DNA of 64,000 bases from Narthecium ossifragum (Eukaryota > Streptophyta > Magnoliopsida > Dioscoreales > Nartheciaceae): positions 16,495,987 to 16,559,986 of the forward strand of contig OY986964.1 of the NCBI GenBank assembly GCA_963920575.1, given 5' to 3'. The first letter of the stretch is position 1. Each line of letters starts with the position of its first letter. Below the pieces are notes generated by a model. That model saw only the letters and a list, made by a program, of their open reading frames with translations. It did not search any database and was not told the origin of the DNA. Position numbers and translations under genes: made by a program. Of the stretch, positions 11,697 through 24,000 are shown one piece after another.

Positions 11697-13115
11697 TGAT
11701 GAGTCACTAAATATTCATACTTAAACCCCCATAATTTACATTTGTTAGCCCGAGAGTGTTTGTATTTGATAGCTTGTTAGTTGATTTCAGGTTTGATCAT
11801 GCTTTGAGAAGAAATGCAAGAAATTCGGATAATATGCTGAAATACACTGCTCTGTCGACTGTTAGCACACTATTCACCAGAAATTATCCTTATGTCCAAA
11901 TATTCTGAAATTTTGGTGACAGCTAGTAGACATCAAGACGTACAACTTTCATGTTGGACACTTCGTGAGATTCCTGATGGTATGATAGCAGTTTTGAAGA
12001 AGATGAAGATATTTAGCTGCTGGAAGACTGGTCCGTCGACGCCCGGGAGAATATTCGTCAAATATTCTAGATAAGTCCAACTATTACAAACTCTTCGGGA
12101 GAGGACAGAAGACTTCCAAATCTACATCTTTTGTGTTGGACTCATTCTCAAATTCTGGACCGGTTGAGCCCAGTCGCGATTGGAAGGAGCTGTCAGGGTT
12201 GGACCAGGAATTCCGAGTTGCACTTGAGGTCTAACTTAACCATAATCCGGGAATTAAGATATAAAAAGGGCTTTGTGGCTGGAAAACGGGAGGCCTCCAT
12301 AGAGAGAAACAGAGAAACTCAGATTGGAGAAGAAGACGGAGATTCGACGTGGATCCCTAACGTTCTTCATCGCATACATGGATCTCATCCAAAAGATGAG
12401 TAGCTAAACTCTCTACTTATGGATCTCATGAAGCTTTAGTGTAGCTTCTTTGTATTTTCTAGTTTGATTCTTGTATCTTTTCAAAGACATGATCCTATGA
12501 ATATGGTTTTATTTTATAAAGAGTTGAGGAAACAGAGTTCCTCAACGTATATTCAAACCTACTTGATTGCTGTGCTTGATGGTAGAGATTCGTACGATGA
12601 TTTTCATGTTGCTTTTGTAGATGCCTTTGAGATACTCTATGCTAGATGAAGATAGGTTGTACTCATATTAAGTTCGAAGACAATCTATGCTAAGTTTGGA
12701 TAGGTTATGCCTTAGGGAAACAATTGCATTATTTTAGGGATTCATGTAAGCTTAAGAAGCTATGAATCCATAATGTCGAGATAAGAAACAAGATGATAAA
12801 TAGAGAATACGGGAAGTGAAACTAAAGTGGATTGAGTAACCCCTAGGTTTTCTCTCATTGATCTATTTCCATTTCATTAATCGCTTTCTTAATTAGTTTT
12901 AATTAATCAATTTTCAAAACCCCAAATCAATTCTTCTTTGCTTTAGGATTAGAGTGTTGAGAGTTAATTCTGATTTTCTTGTTAATCAAAGTTTTCCCTG
13001 AGGATCGACCCCGTATTTCACCATTATTCTATCTTATTAATTTAGTGTTGAAAGAAAGGTTTATAAATTTCTAAATTGCTTTTTGCATACGTTTTAACGA
13101 CGACGTTGGTGAGCA
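11697..13115 (+). repeat. 3' LTR of the deleted Athila-like element
   Basis: It starts TGATGAGTCACTAAAT and is collinear with 4377-5794. Its last bases (GTGAGCA) differ from the 5' LTR end, so the extreme terminus may be eroded. hAT sequence resumes by about 13116. Confidence 0.85.
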
Positions 13116-13130
13116 TTGTCCCGATTCCTG

Positions 13131-15316
13131 TTATTCATTGTTGATACTTAAACTCAACACATCCTCAGTAAGATCATTCAGAGAAGTCAAATACTCTGCA
13201 TAATATGTAGCGATGAGTTATGAAACATAATTCAGAAATAAAATTACTTCAATAATCCACTACTACTACTAGCTTACCTTTGTTACCATACAACCAATCA
13301 CGTGTGCAAACTAAAGCTTCAGCTACCTCAGGCTTAAGTACACTACGATATTGATCTAATACTCTACCACCACCACTGAAAGCCGATTCAGATGCAACCG
13401 TGGAGACGGGTATAGACAAGATATCGCGAGCCATGAGCGAAAGTTCAGGATAACGAAACTGATTACCTTTCCAAAAGTCAAGAACATCAATATCTTCCTT
13501 TCTATCCATTATTGGCACATCAAGATAAAGTTCTAATTGAGACTTTTGAGCAATAGATAGAAAATCCTCAGTTTGTTCAGTATCAAAGGCCTACATAATA
13601 TAGGAGTTTAAAATCAGCAAATAAACATAATACAAATCTACGCATAAATTTTTTTAATAAGAAATTTACATACCTTCAAAATATCTTCACACTCCTGAGA
13701 ATACAAAAAGTTTTGACTATTAGCAGAAGAAGAAGTCTCTTGGTTTACAATTGACCCACTTGAAGGAGGTGCTCTTCTACCATAAGCACGTATATATGTA
13801 TCGAAGAGGGAAAACAATTTATCCCGAACTTCAGTCATTTCAAATGAATTGCTGCCATATAACTTCTAATAACATAAATCCACAAACTGAATCTTGTACC
13901 GAGGATCCAATACACATGCTATAGAAAGAATCAAGCTATAATCTGACCAATACTTTTCAAACTTAGTGAACATTTGTGTAGCCATTCTACGCACAAAAAA
14001 GTCATGATCTTCCTTCCCTTTAATCAAAGTAACTTGAATGAGAAAAACTAGAGGAAAGTACAAGTTTGCCGTGGGATACTTGGAACCAGAAAATATGCAA
14101 GTGACACTATAGAAAACAGCTAAAAGTTTGCAAATTCTCTCTACCTTATCCCACTCTTCTTGTGATGGGTAGTACTTGTAATTAGAATCACTGAGTTCCA
14201 AATGAAGTAGTGCACGTTTATAAAATATGGCACTCTCAAGCATAAGGTATGTAGAGTTCCACCTTGTAGGAACATCTTGGCGTAACCCTTTTTTGGATTG
14301 TAATGACACATGTTTCACACAATCCAAAAACTTTTGCTTTCTAGCTTGAGAGCCTTTGATATACTTGACAGTCTCACAAATCTTTTGTATAGATTCATCA
14401 ATTTCTTTCAAACCTTCTTGAACAATCAAGTTGAGAATATGTGCACAACAACGACTATGAAAGAATTCACCATCACATAGAAGGGCTTCATTCAACAAAA
14501 GTTTGCTTTTCAACATCTCAACAAAAGAAAGATTCACGGAAGCATTATCCAAAGTAATAGAAAATAATTTTCCAACGATTCCCCACTCGACCAACAAAGT
14601 GAATATTTTCTCAGATAAGCCAACAACATTATGTGGAGGAGGCATAAAGCAAAATCCAATGATTCTAGTGATTACCAATCATTATCAACAAAATGAGCGG
14701 TAAGAGAAAGATAACCATCTGTTGCTATAGAAGTCCACAAATCAGATGTCAAACTAATCCTTCCAGGAATAGAGTGCAATATGCTTGCTACTTTTGCTTT
14801 TTCCATCTTATACAACTTCAAAACATCAGCCTTGCAAGTATTTCTAGTGATTAGTTGAATATCTGGACGGATGTATCTTAACACATCTCTAATCCCCTCA
14901 TACTCAACAAAACTAAATGGCAAGTCATGCATAATAATTGCCTTAGTTATCAGCTCATGGAAAATACCATTATCTATTTTGGAGGTTCTCACAGACATAG
15001 ATCCTTCAGATTGGGACAAAAGCATTTGACTTATATCACGAGTGTCATTTTTTGGACAAATAGAAACATGACGTATCATATTACTAGTCCCATGGGTAGC
15101 AGAAGCTGTATATTCAATGCCACATTTCTTACACTTGCACCTTTCCTTTTCATCAGGACCCATAGGCAACATATCAAAATAACTCCAAACTCTTGAAGTA
15201 AGTTTTCTTTTTTTCTTACCACCCTTGTCATTGTCAGCCGTCACAGATTCTTGAGGCAGTTTATTCTCATTTACTTCAATGCTATCACCATTATCAACAA
15301 CCTCAACAGTATCCAT
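13131..15316 (-). pseudogene. hAT transposase (zinc-finger BED type), broken
   Basis: The probable start is the ATG at 15316-15314, directly after an AG that looks like a splice acceptor. In order, it encodes a BED-type zinc finger (CKCKKCGIEY, then MIRHVSICPK), the transposase core (LTSDLWTSIATDGYLSLTAH; CCAHILNLIVQEGL; DVPTRWNSTYLMLESA), and the C-terminal hAT dimerisation region (ASESAFSGGGRVLDQYRS). Two GT-AG introns are supported by frame: 13673-13591 and 13277-13196. The last exon, 13195-13131, ends in TAA. Two lesions break it: a frameshift near 14672-14678, just after HFVDNDW, and an in-frame TAG at 13868-13866. It is therefore unlikely to make an active enzyme, though only two mutations separate it from an open gene. 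It resembles plant RICESLEEPER/DAYSLEEPER-type hAT proteins. Confidence 0.92.
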
Positions 15317-16489
15317 CTGCAATCTTCAAAAAAAGAACAATATAAGTACACTACTACACATTTTATATCAAAGTACACTACTACAATTTAACCCGTAAAT
15401 GATGGTAATATGTTCTGTTTGCGCAATGTTTTACGGCCTGTTGGACCAGGTTACATCAGTAGTGTTGAATATAATTTTGTCGAGTCAATAAATAGTAGTA
15501 TAGTCCTATCACTTCACATTTGATTGTAAGTAAGCACAATTGGTTTGGTTCTTACGAAGTTCCTTTTATTTTTCTAGGACAACAGTTTGATTTAGTTCTG
15601 TTGAAGCTCTAAAAAGAAACCACTTTGATTAGCCAATTAACCTAGATACTGTCCTATGGTATTCTTCGAAGGACCCTATATTTCTGCTAATGTGGTATTC
15701 TGTTTAGTTTGTTCTGAATCCATAGCAAACATTTGCTTGTTCGGTTTTTCATGAAACCCAAAATTTGGAGAAGTAAAAGAAACCCATTCCAGCACTTATT
15801 AGCATCAAAACCCAAACCCTATTGACAAAAAATAAACATGAAACCCAAAAGAATCCACAGCAAAGGACAAAAACCCACGAAAACTCATTTCTCATGAAAA
15901 AAAATGATCTGCAGAGGAAAAAAAACGCGCTGAAGAGGAATAATTTCTCATGAAAAAAATCTGAACAAATGGAAGATATATAATCATATCAAAACAAACA
16001 AATGTAATAAAAAACTTAGCTCATAGCCTGAAGTGGAAACAAGGAAACAGAATAGACATTAGAGCAGCAGCAAAAAGGAGACAAAAACAAAAACCCAACC
16101 TTGGATCAAAATTAGTACCTCCAGCAAACAAAAACAACATCCAAAATCCACTTTGTGGCCTTGCCACTCATCAGCACCTCATGGGAGTATGAGAAAACAC
16201 ATTGAAAGTTGTGGAGTAGGGAGATCGGGAGAGTGGGAGATGGGGAGAGGGAGGGGGTTCGTTGGGGTAGGTGAGGCGGCGGGAGAGGGAGGGGGATTCA
16301 CTGGGTTAGGTCACGGCGACCGGGTGGCGGCGTTGTGGAGTAGGGAGGCCGGGAGAGTGGGAGACGGGGAGAGAGGAGAGGGTTTCACTGGGGTAGGTGA
16401 GGACTGAGGCGGCGGCGTCGTGGGTAGGGTAAGGACTAAGGTGTTTAGGGTTAGCACTTAGCCGGTTAGAACTTAGAAAGTTTATATAG
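15317..16489 (-). other. hAT 5' region with GC-rich tandem repeats
   Basis: This lies upstream of the transposase start on the minus strand, where leader, a leader intron and promoter are expected. At 16200-16420 there is a G-rich imperfect tandem repeat (GTGGAGTAGGGAG, GGGAGAGTGGGAGA, TTCACTGGGGTAGGTGAGG, two to three units). Open frames across it are low complexity and I do not call them genes. Confidence 0.55.
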
Positions 16490-16695
16490 GGATAACGGGT
16501 CAAGCGGGTTGTTAACGGGTTACGGGTCGGGTTCGGGTCACGGGTTATATGGGTTAGCCTCCTAAACTCGAACCCGACCCGCACAGTAACGGGTCAGCGA
16601 CGGGTCGACCCGTTTTCGACCCGCACCCGAATACCCTAAACCCAAACCGGTGAAATTCGGGTTGGGTTGGGTCGGGTTCGCGGGTTATGGGTCAA
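16490..16695. repeat. hAT right subterminal repeats
   Basis: ACCCG/CGGGT motifs in both orientations mirror the left end at 3585-3785. They include AACGGGTTACGGGTCGGG and GACCCGTTTTCGACCCG. Confidence 0.75.
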
Positions 16696-16716
16696 ATTGC
16701 CACCCCTAATTGTCCT
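16696..16716. repeat. hAT right end: inverted repeat and target duplication
   Basis: ATTGCCACCCCTA (16696-16708) is the exact reverse complement of the left terminus. ATTGTCCT (16709-16716) is the second target copy. Confidence 0.95.
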
Positions 16717-17099
16717 CTTCCTTGTGTGTGTCGTAGTGTAGTTTCTTTGCTGAGCTTAGTTGCTCATTCCTACCCGGACTGCGTTTTGCAGGTGCAGACG
16801 TTAGCTCCTCTTCTGTGGCCCCTACCTGGCAGGTGTTTGGCAGCGTGGCGGCGCCCGACGGTGTTTGAGGAGCGGTGATCATATGTGTGAGGATCTGTCC
16901 CTCTACCCCTGTGGCTCGTTGTAGACCGCAAGGGCAATTTGGTAAATTGTGCCTTGTTGGTTTGTTTCACACCCGCGTATGCACACACTGACCTTGTTTG
17001 TGTTAGTGCTTGATTAAAATGGTTAGGTGGACCCGGGATCGGAAGATCCCAGCTCGGGCGCGCTGAAGCTTGCTTTTGGGCAGCTTACGGCCCTTGAGC

Positions 17100-17300
17100 G
17101 ATCGATCGCGCCTAGGAGCGATCGATCGGACTCGTGAGCGAGTCGGTGGGTTTTTGACCCGTTCGGATCGATCCAGCCTGTCTCGGATCAATCCGACTTG
17201 GTGTGTGGGATCGATCGGGTTGGTGTCTTGGATCGATCCCTCTTGGCTTGGATCGATCCCTCTTAGTCTTGGATCGATCCATTTTGGCTTTGGATCGATC
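17100..17300 (+). repeat. Regular GATCGATC array in LTR L2
   Basis: Palindrome starts are at 17100, 17120, 17166, 17186 (GATCAATC), 17209, 17231, 17251, 17272 and 17293. Consecutive steps are 20, 46, 20, 23, 22, 20, 21 and 21 bp. The spacer wording (CTTGGATCGATCCCTCTT) is itself repeated. The related LTR at 59711-62045 keeps only a pair of units (61804 and 61824, step 20). Confidence 0.9.
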
Positions 17301-19501
17301 CGGGTACTATAGTAGAGCAGTTGGGCAGTTGAGCTTGCGAGGACGGCCGTCGTGGCCGTCGTCCTCCATTGTCAGGAGAAGAGAGGACCTCTCCTTCCCT
17401 TTTCCCCACCTTCCCCGACCTTCCCTTTCTTTCTCCTTCTCTTCTTCCTTCTCTTCTTCTTCCTTCTTTCTTTTTTCTTCTCGCAAGCTCTGCTTGCTCT
17501 GTTTTCTTCCGGCAGCCCATCTTCTTCTCCTCCGTTCTCCCTCCTCCGGCCACCGTTTTGGATGTTCTAAAGCTCGTTGGATCCGTGGCGACGAGAGGAA
17601 GATCCCTGAAGTGGTTTGGAACCTTGTTGGTGACTGATTAGCGGGGAATCAGCCGAGGATTAGCGCAGTTCGGTAGGTTTTTCTACCTACGAGAGTGTTT
17701 AATGGGTTTCTCTAAATCTAGCCGATAGATCTTTTAGTTCTTTGTGTTGTTAGCTTCCTGTTGCTTAGTATAATTTCTGGATTAAGTTTCATGATCTTTG
17801 GTTGACTTTTTAGTAGGATTTATGCATGATTAATCTCGGATTTTCCGGTTTTTGTTGTTCTTGAAAAACAGCCAGCTTGCGGCGCATTTTTCGATCGGTA
17901 CATATTTGATCTTCGATTGTGATGACCATAAGAGTTGTAGAGCTTTGAATCTACTCTCAAACCCAATTGATTTCATAATTTTTTGATTTTCCTACGATTT
18001 GTTATGGTTTTCGCACGGGTGGGCTGCGTTGCAGCAAGCGTTGGTAAGTTAGTTTTGATTAGCGGTTTTAATTAGTGTTTTCCCGTTAATCCAGCCGTTG
18101 GATGTTTATGGATTTTGGATATGTTGACCATGGAATATAGATCTACTGGAGTCTAAGTTGGATCTTGAATCCGACATTGTTTGGACGTCGGATCAACGGG
18201 GTCAACTAGCTGCTTGTAGAGAATGTTTTGGTGTTTTGAATATAATATTATAAGCTCGGATTATAATATTATATTTTTACTGTTCATCGAAGTTTTTGGG
18301 GTTGCTTCCCGTTGTAGGAGTCCGCAGTTGATGGTCATGGTACTGTCGTAATACCGGGACCCGCTGCGGATCGGCTGGCAGCGGTTGGTAGTACCGCTGC
18401 AGTGATCAGGTTGGACTTATATGCTGCCTTGTCATACTGTTGCATGCCTATTTCTCTTGCTTGTGTATGTTCATAGCATGCATTCTCTGTTGTGCATTAG
18501 TTGCATAAGGTTAGGGCGTGGGTGATTTGTGGATCGCCGTTCCGAGGCTGGAAGCTCAGATTTAGCCCTAGGACCGGGGTTGGGTAGTTAGTACTCGGTT
18601 CAAATTGTGGTGTCCAGTCAAACTTGATGATAGGCTTAGATGACTGGTACACATGTTGCTTGATGATTATAGAGGTCGTGTCGGCCTTGAGTCGGATGCT
18701 GAGGTGTAGCCCGTGTTCCACTGTGTTGACCCTTGAGTAGAGAGGTTGACTACTTAGCGGTGCTATTTCCCGCCTGCAGTGTCATTCCCTGCTTGTAGGC
18801 CAGCAATGTTGTTTCCTGCTACTGAGTGCGACCATGTTCGTGGGCCTCAGTGACACGCGGTGGGGTTATGGGACCCCTGTATACACCCAGGTCTTACTTG
18901 AGGGCGACACTCTTCCATTCCCCTTCCTTCTGTGTGACGTAGTGTACAACCCTACTGAGCTTTATGCTCACTCCTACCCGGGCTGCGTTTTGCAGGTACA
19001 GGCATTAGCTCTTCTTCAGTAACCCCTACCGGGCAGGTGTTTGGTGGCGTTGCGGCGTCTGGCGGTGTCTGAGGATCGGTGATCACTTTCTACACTTTTG
19101 TTATAGTTAGTCTCCTACGGGAGTATGATGTATAAACTGTTGTAACCTGATGAGAATGCATAATGTTATATTTTTATCCCTTAATACTTAGTCTCCTGTG
19201 CTTATTTAGTTCCTAAATACACTCATTATTCTTATATTTTGATTTAGGATGCAATGGAAGTCCTTAAGTTGAAAAGAAGCTGAAAAGAGTGCATGGATCA
19301 ACTTTAAAGATTTATCTGTACCTGCTCATGACGAACCAGAGGATGTGTCATACATGGTTGGAAAGCTCTTGAAGTCTAGATTCTGGAGAATTTTACGGTT
19401 CGTGATTCCGAGTTTCCTAAAGGAAGTTACGGCAATTTCAGTACCGATGCGCAGTCTGAATGGCAGAAAGGAAAATAAGCTGGAAGTCCGAGCGAAGGTC
19501 C

Positions 19502-19912
19502 GATCGATCGGACCACGAAAAAACGTGATAGAACATGTGTTTTTCAGCCACAATGCATCCGATCAATCCCTCCATCGCTCCTATGGGGTCCGATCGATCC
19601 GACACCAATGGTCCGATCGATCGGACTCGGAAAAAGTCAAAAACAGTGGATTTTTACTCAACCGATCGATCCAACACTCATAATTCGATCGATCGGACTT
19701 GGGAATTAAAGGGTGACAGAACGTATGCTTTTTTGAGGAACATAGTTCGATCGATCGGACCATCGATCGAACTCGGGAAGAGCCAGAGACGAAGGATTTT
19801 TACGAAATCGATCGATCCGACTCCCTTAGTCCGATCGATCGGGCTCGGTCGTGAATAGAAGTTGAAGATTTTAATGAGACCGATCGATCCAGCATCCAAG
19901 GTCCGATCGATC
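19502..19912 (+). repeat. Paired GATCGATC array in the Athila-like 5' LTR
   Basis: Palindrome starts are at 19502, 19561 (GATCAATC), 19592, 19615, 19664, 19687, 19749, 19765 (GATCGAAC), 19810, 19833, 19882 and 19905. Four neighbouring pairs are exactly 23 bp apart, and two pair-to-pair steps are 72 bp. Copies are extended to TCCGATCGATCGGA where best preserved. The same array is at 28203-28613 in the 3' LTR. Confidence 0.92.
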
Positions 19913-19975
19913 GGACTTTCCTAGTAACAAAAATCAACGATTGTGATCTAATCCGAGGGTGGATACAATTGAGGC

Positions 19976-19983
19976 TATAAATA
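19976..19983 (+). promoter_or_regulatory. LTR TATA box (Athila-like element)
   Basis: TATAAATA occurs in the context GGCTATAAATAGGACTC. The 3' LTR copy is at 28677-28684. A transcription start near 20010 is inferred. Confidence 0.75.
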
Positions 19984-20880
19984 GGACTCTTTCTAGGGTT
20001 TGAGGGGGATTTCTTGGACACTTTTGGCTACTCTTTCTCCTCTTTATATTTTTTTCTAGGTTTTCTTTTGCTTTATGAAATCTTTTGGAGGATTGTTCTT
20101 GATGACCCTGCGTGGCTAAATCTTGATCCTTGGTCGAGGAGACTGAAACCTCGGAATCAATGAAACTGTGAGATCTAATTTATTTTTATTGTTCAGTTTA
20201 TACATGAGTATTGGATGTTCTTCTGAGATTAAATCTTCATGATTACCTTGTCTAATTGCTAGGAGGCCTACTAGTTTATTATTCATGGTGATCTACCGCT
20301 AGGTTTGATATCAAATCCGGAATTGTTTGATCCCTCTAATCTGCGAAGCAACTAGGATCTAATAATTTACTGCTGATCAGATCTTGTTAGATCTTAGGAA
20401 GAATATTCAACTAGATTAAATGCAACCGCTTGTGCTTGTGTTGTTTAGCTTCATCGATCTCCCTATTCTTAACGCTGCTACTAGATTAAATCTACAGCGC
20501 TTGTCTTAGGTTGTCTAGTAGTTAGGGTTGATTAGATCGCTTGTTTCTAATTAACTATGATCGAGGAGAGCTTCGAATTGAATTCGGACGGTGAATATTC
20601 ATGGTATAAATTGATTGATACTTGCATTTATGATCAGTTATTGGATTCCGATGGTGGATGTTGACTCAGACCAAGGTTTGTTCTCTTGATTCAACTTGTT
20701 CCTTCGCTTTAGATTATTTCTTTACTGTTTTCCTCACGTTTAAAACCGCCCATCTTTATTCACTGAGCACAAAACTAGGCTAAAACACTCTTCGTGGGAT
20801 CGACTCGTACTCGCACTACTACATTCATTTTAACGGGTATTGGTTTTATTTTTGAGTGCCTGCGACAGCACATCAAATTT

Positions 20881-20898
20881 TGGCGCCGTTGCCGGGGA
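20881..20898 (+). promoter_or_regulatory. Primer-binding site, tRNA-Asp type
   Basis: TGGCGCCGTTGCCGGGGA begins five bases after the 5' LTR and is identical to the site at 5800-5817. Confidence 0.9.
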
Positions 20899-21013
20899 GT
20901 GATTCTAGTTGATTTTTGTGTTTATTGTGATCTTTATTTTCATAAAAAAAAAAGAGTTATTCGAATTTTCTTGATTTCTTTTTCTCGTTTTGCCGGAATC
21001 CTCTTGATTGTTT

Positions 21014-24000
21014 ATGAGTATAGCTCGATCTTTTAATCAAGGTGGTTTACAGTACGATCCAGAGATAGAAAGAACTCTGCGCAGGTTAAGGAGAGAAGCT
21101 CGGATAAATCCTGAGGAGGACGATTTGGCTCTTGACCACGTATTTATCAGTGATTCTGAATTAGAGGAGGAAGTCATGGCCGGAAATCGGACTTTGAAAG
21201 AGCTTGCAGCCCCAGATTTGAATCAACAACCCTTATGCATTACATTTCCTACTTTGGATGTTGCTACTACTTTTGAATTAAAATCTGGACAAATACACCT
21301 CTTACCCACTTTTCATGGACTTTCAGGTGAGGATCCTCACAAGCATTTAAAGGAGCTTCATGTTGTATGCACAAGTATGAAACCCATGGGGGTGACTGAA
21401 GATCAAATCAAATTGAGAGCCTTTCCATTTTCTTTGAAGGATTCGGCTAAAGATTGGCTTTATTATTTACCATCTGGGAGTATTACCACATGGAACGAGA
21501 TGAAGAGGTTGTTTTTAGAGAAGTATTTTCCAGCCTCAAGAGCGGCCAACATTAGGAAAGAGATATGTGGTGTAAGGCAACATAATGGAGAATCTCTACA
21601 TGAATATTGGGAACGTTTTAAGAAATTATGTGCAAGCTGTCCCCATCATCAAATTAGTGAGCAATTACTTATTCAATATTTTTATGAGGGCTTACTAATC
21701 AATGACAGGAGTATGATTGATGCAGCTAGTGGAGGAGCTTTGGTGGATAAAACTCGTGAAGCCGCGAGGAACTTGATTGCAAATATGGCAGCTAATTCTC
21801 AACAATTTAATACTAGACTTGATTCTTATTCAAAACATGTTAATGAGGTAAATGTTTCATCTCTTGAACAACAGATTGCGAGTCTAACTTCTCTTGTTCG
21901 TCAAATGGCTGTAGGTAACATGCAAACAGTGAAGGTTTGTGGAATTTGTTCGGTGACGGGACATCCAACCGATATGTGCCCAACTCTTCAAGAGGAGCCC
22001 ATTGAACAAGTAAATGCAGCTGGGAGTTTCCCAGGACCACCGTAGAGGAAGTATGATCCCTATTCAAACACGTATAATCCGAGATGGAGGGATCACCCCA
22101 ATTTCAACTATGGGAATCCACAAGTAAATCAGCCTACAACTCAATTTCGTCCGACTGGACAGCAATATCAACAATATAGACCGCCATACCCCCCGAGACA
22201 ACAACCAAACCCAACTCCTGATCTGGTATGTCTTTAGAAGATATGGTTAAATCTCTTGTTACTAATAATTCGCAAATTCAACAGGAGACGAAGGCTAGTA
22301 TTCAAAGATTGGAACATCAGGTGGGCCAGATGGCGTCAGCAATTAGCAAGCTAGAGGCGCAAAATTCGGGAAAATTACCCTCTCAAATGGTAATAAATCC
22401 AAGAGAGAATGCAAGTGCAATTATTTTGAGAAGTAGTAAAGAAGTTGAGACTCCAGTAAAGGAAGTTCCTACATCGTCTGCGCAAGGAAAAGAGCAAGAC
22501 ATCGTCGCGGACAAAATCTTTCCTGATGACGACGACGTACCTAAACGTAAGTTTCCACCTCTTTCTGATTATAAACCTGTATCTCCTTTTCCTCAGGCTT
22601 TGACAGAATCAAGAAAATATGAGAAGAATTCAGATCTATATGAGACTTTTCGCCGATGCGAGGTAAATATTCCACTCTTAGATGCTCTTAAACAAGTACC
22701 TCGTTATGCTAAATTCTTGAAAGAATTGTGCACAATTAAGAGAAAGCAGAAACTTAAAGGATGTGAGAAGGTGAAAGTAGGGGAAAATGTTTCTGCAATT
22801 CTGCAAAGAAAAATTCCTACAAAGTGTAGGGATCCAGGTATGTTTACTATCCCATGTACAATTGGTAACACCAAATTTGAGAAAGCCATGTTAGATTTGG
22901 GAGCTTCTATCAATGTCATGCCATATTCTATATATTCTTCTTTAAAACTTGGGCCTTTGAATGAAACTGGTGTTGTGATTCAATTGGCTGACAGATCTAA
23001 CGCCTATCCTAAAGGTGTAGTTGAAGATATTCTTGTGCAGGTCAATGATTTAGTTTTCCCTGCTGATTTTTATGTGCTTGATATGGAGAATGGTGATCAT
23101 AGTACTCCTATTTTGTTGGGAAGACCTTTCTTGAAGACATCCAAGACTAAGATAGATGTCCATAGTGGCACACTTACCATGGAATTTGATGGTGAAACTG
23201 TTAAGTTTAATATTTATGATGCCATGAAATATCCTGCTGATGATTGTTCAGTGTATTCAATTGATGTGATTGATTATTTATCACAGGAAGTTTTTGAACT
23301 TAGTGATAAAGATGAATTGGAAGTGGCTATTAGCAAATCTCTTGAGGAAGAAAATGAGGAGCTATCTTTGAGTACTAATTTGCAGGAAACTGTTGCAACA
23401 CTGAATGATTTTTCGATAATTCAGCAATCAGGTAACGATTCTTCTAGTTCATTACCTGTATCTAATGAGAAATCATTACCTTCTGAATTGCAAGCACCTA
23501 TTCCAGATCTGAAACCTCTTCCTAATCATCTTAAATATGCTTTTCTTGGAGATGAAGGAGTATTACCAGTGATTATCTCCAATAACCTTAGTGCACCACA
23601 GGAAGAAAAACTTGTGCAGGTTCTTAAGGAGCATAAGACAGCTATTGGTTGGACAATTGCAGACTTTTTTTTTTAATCTCAGAAGAACATCCAATACTCA
23701 TGTTAAATCCGCCCATGATGGATGTTGTAAAGAAGGAGATCCTCAAACTGCTTGAAGTTGGAGTGATCTATCCTATTTCGGATAGCACTTGGGTTAGTCC
23801 AGTTCAAGTTGTTCCTAAAAAGACAGGAATAACCGTGGTGAGAAATCACAAAGATGAGTTAGTTCCCACCCGTGTGCAAAATGGGTGGAGGGTTTGTATT
23901 GATTATAGAAAATTAAATGCTATAACCCGCAAGGACCACTTTCCTTTACCTTTTATTGATCAGATGCTTGAAAGGTTAGCTGGTCATTCTTATTATTGTT

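Larger units (their letters stand above)
4377..13115 (+). mobile_element. Athila-like Ty3 retrotransposon, internally deleted
   Basis: Two LTRs starting TGATGAGTCACTAAATATTC (4377-5794 and 11697-13115) flank an internal region with a primer-binding site, a gag/RNase H/integrase pseudogene, a post-pol hairpin, a small acidic ORF and purine tracts. Gag wording ([14 protein letters not shown]) and the primer-binding site match the Athila lineage. Most of gag, all of protease and most of reverse transcriptase are missing. No clean TSD is seen: the left flank is ATATC, and the right LTR ends GAGCA rather than GAGCGATCA before hAT sequence. The right boundary is therefore uncertain by several bases. 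It lies inside the hAT, about 15 bp past the transposase stop codon. Confidence 0.88.
3572..16708 (-). mobile_element. hAT superfamily DNA transposon, with a nested Ty3 element
   Basis: Both ends carry a perfect 13-bp terminal inverted repeat, TAGGGGTGGCAAT, flanked by the 8-bp duplication ATTGTCCT at 3564-3571 and 16709-16716. An 8-bp target duplication is the hAT hallmark. Subterminal regions at both ends are dense in GACCCG/CGGGTC motifs. The interior holds a broken hAT transposase on the minus strand (13131-15316). A Ty3 element at 4377-13115 landed just past the transposase stop codon. Without that element the transposon is about 4.4 kb, a normal size for an autonomous hAT. It inserted into solo LTR L1, and flanking L1 sequence reads through cleanly when the transposon and one duplication are removed. 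Confidence 0.95.
19148..20875 (+). repeat. 5' LTR of the Athila-like element
   Basis: It starts TGATGAGAATGC and ends CAGCACATCA. The TATA box TATAAATA lies at 19976-19983, just downstream of the palindrome array 19502-19912, which places the array in the upstream (U3) promoter region. Confidence 0.93.

Noticed and set aside
16153..16407. Open frame over the G-rich repeat in the hAT 5' region
   Set aside because: It is low-complexity Gly/Arg/Glu-rich and lies where the transposase leader and promoter are expected.
17100..17300. CRISPR-like regular spacing of short repeats
   Set aside because: The repeats are 8 bp palindromes with spacers of about 13 bp, inside a plant LTR. There is no leader or cas gene, and the unit size is far too short.
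19535..20021. Several overlapping short open frames rich in Asp-Arg-Ser and Arg-Ser-Ile on both strands
   Set aside because: They are translations of the GATCGATC palindromes, which stay open in several frames. They are not genes.
23665..23676. The T run as a programmed ribosomal frameshift site
   Set aside because: A stop follows immediately in one frame, and expected residues before the RT are missing, so a mutational scar is more likely.
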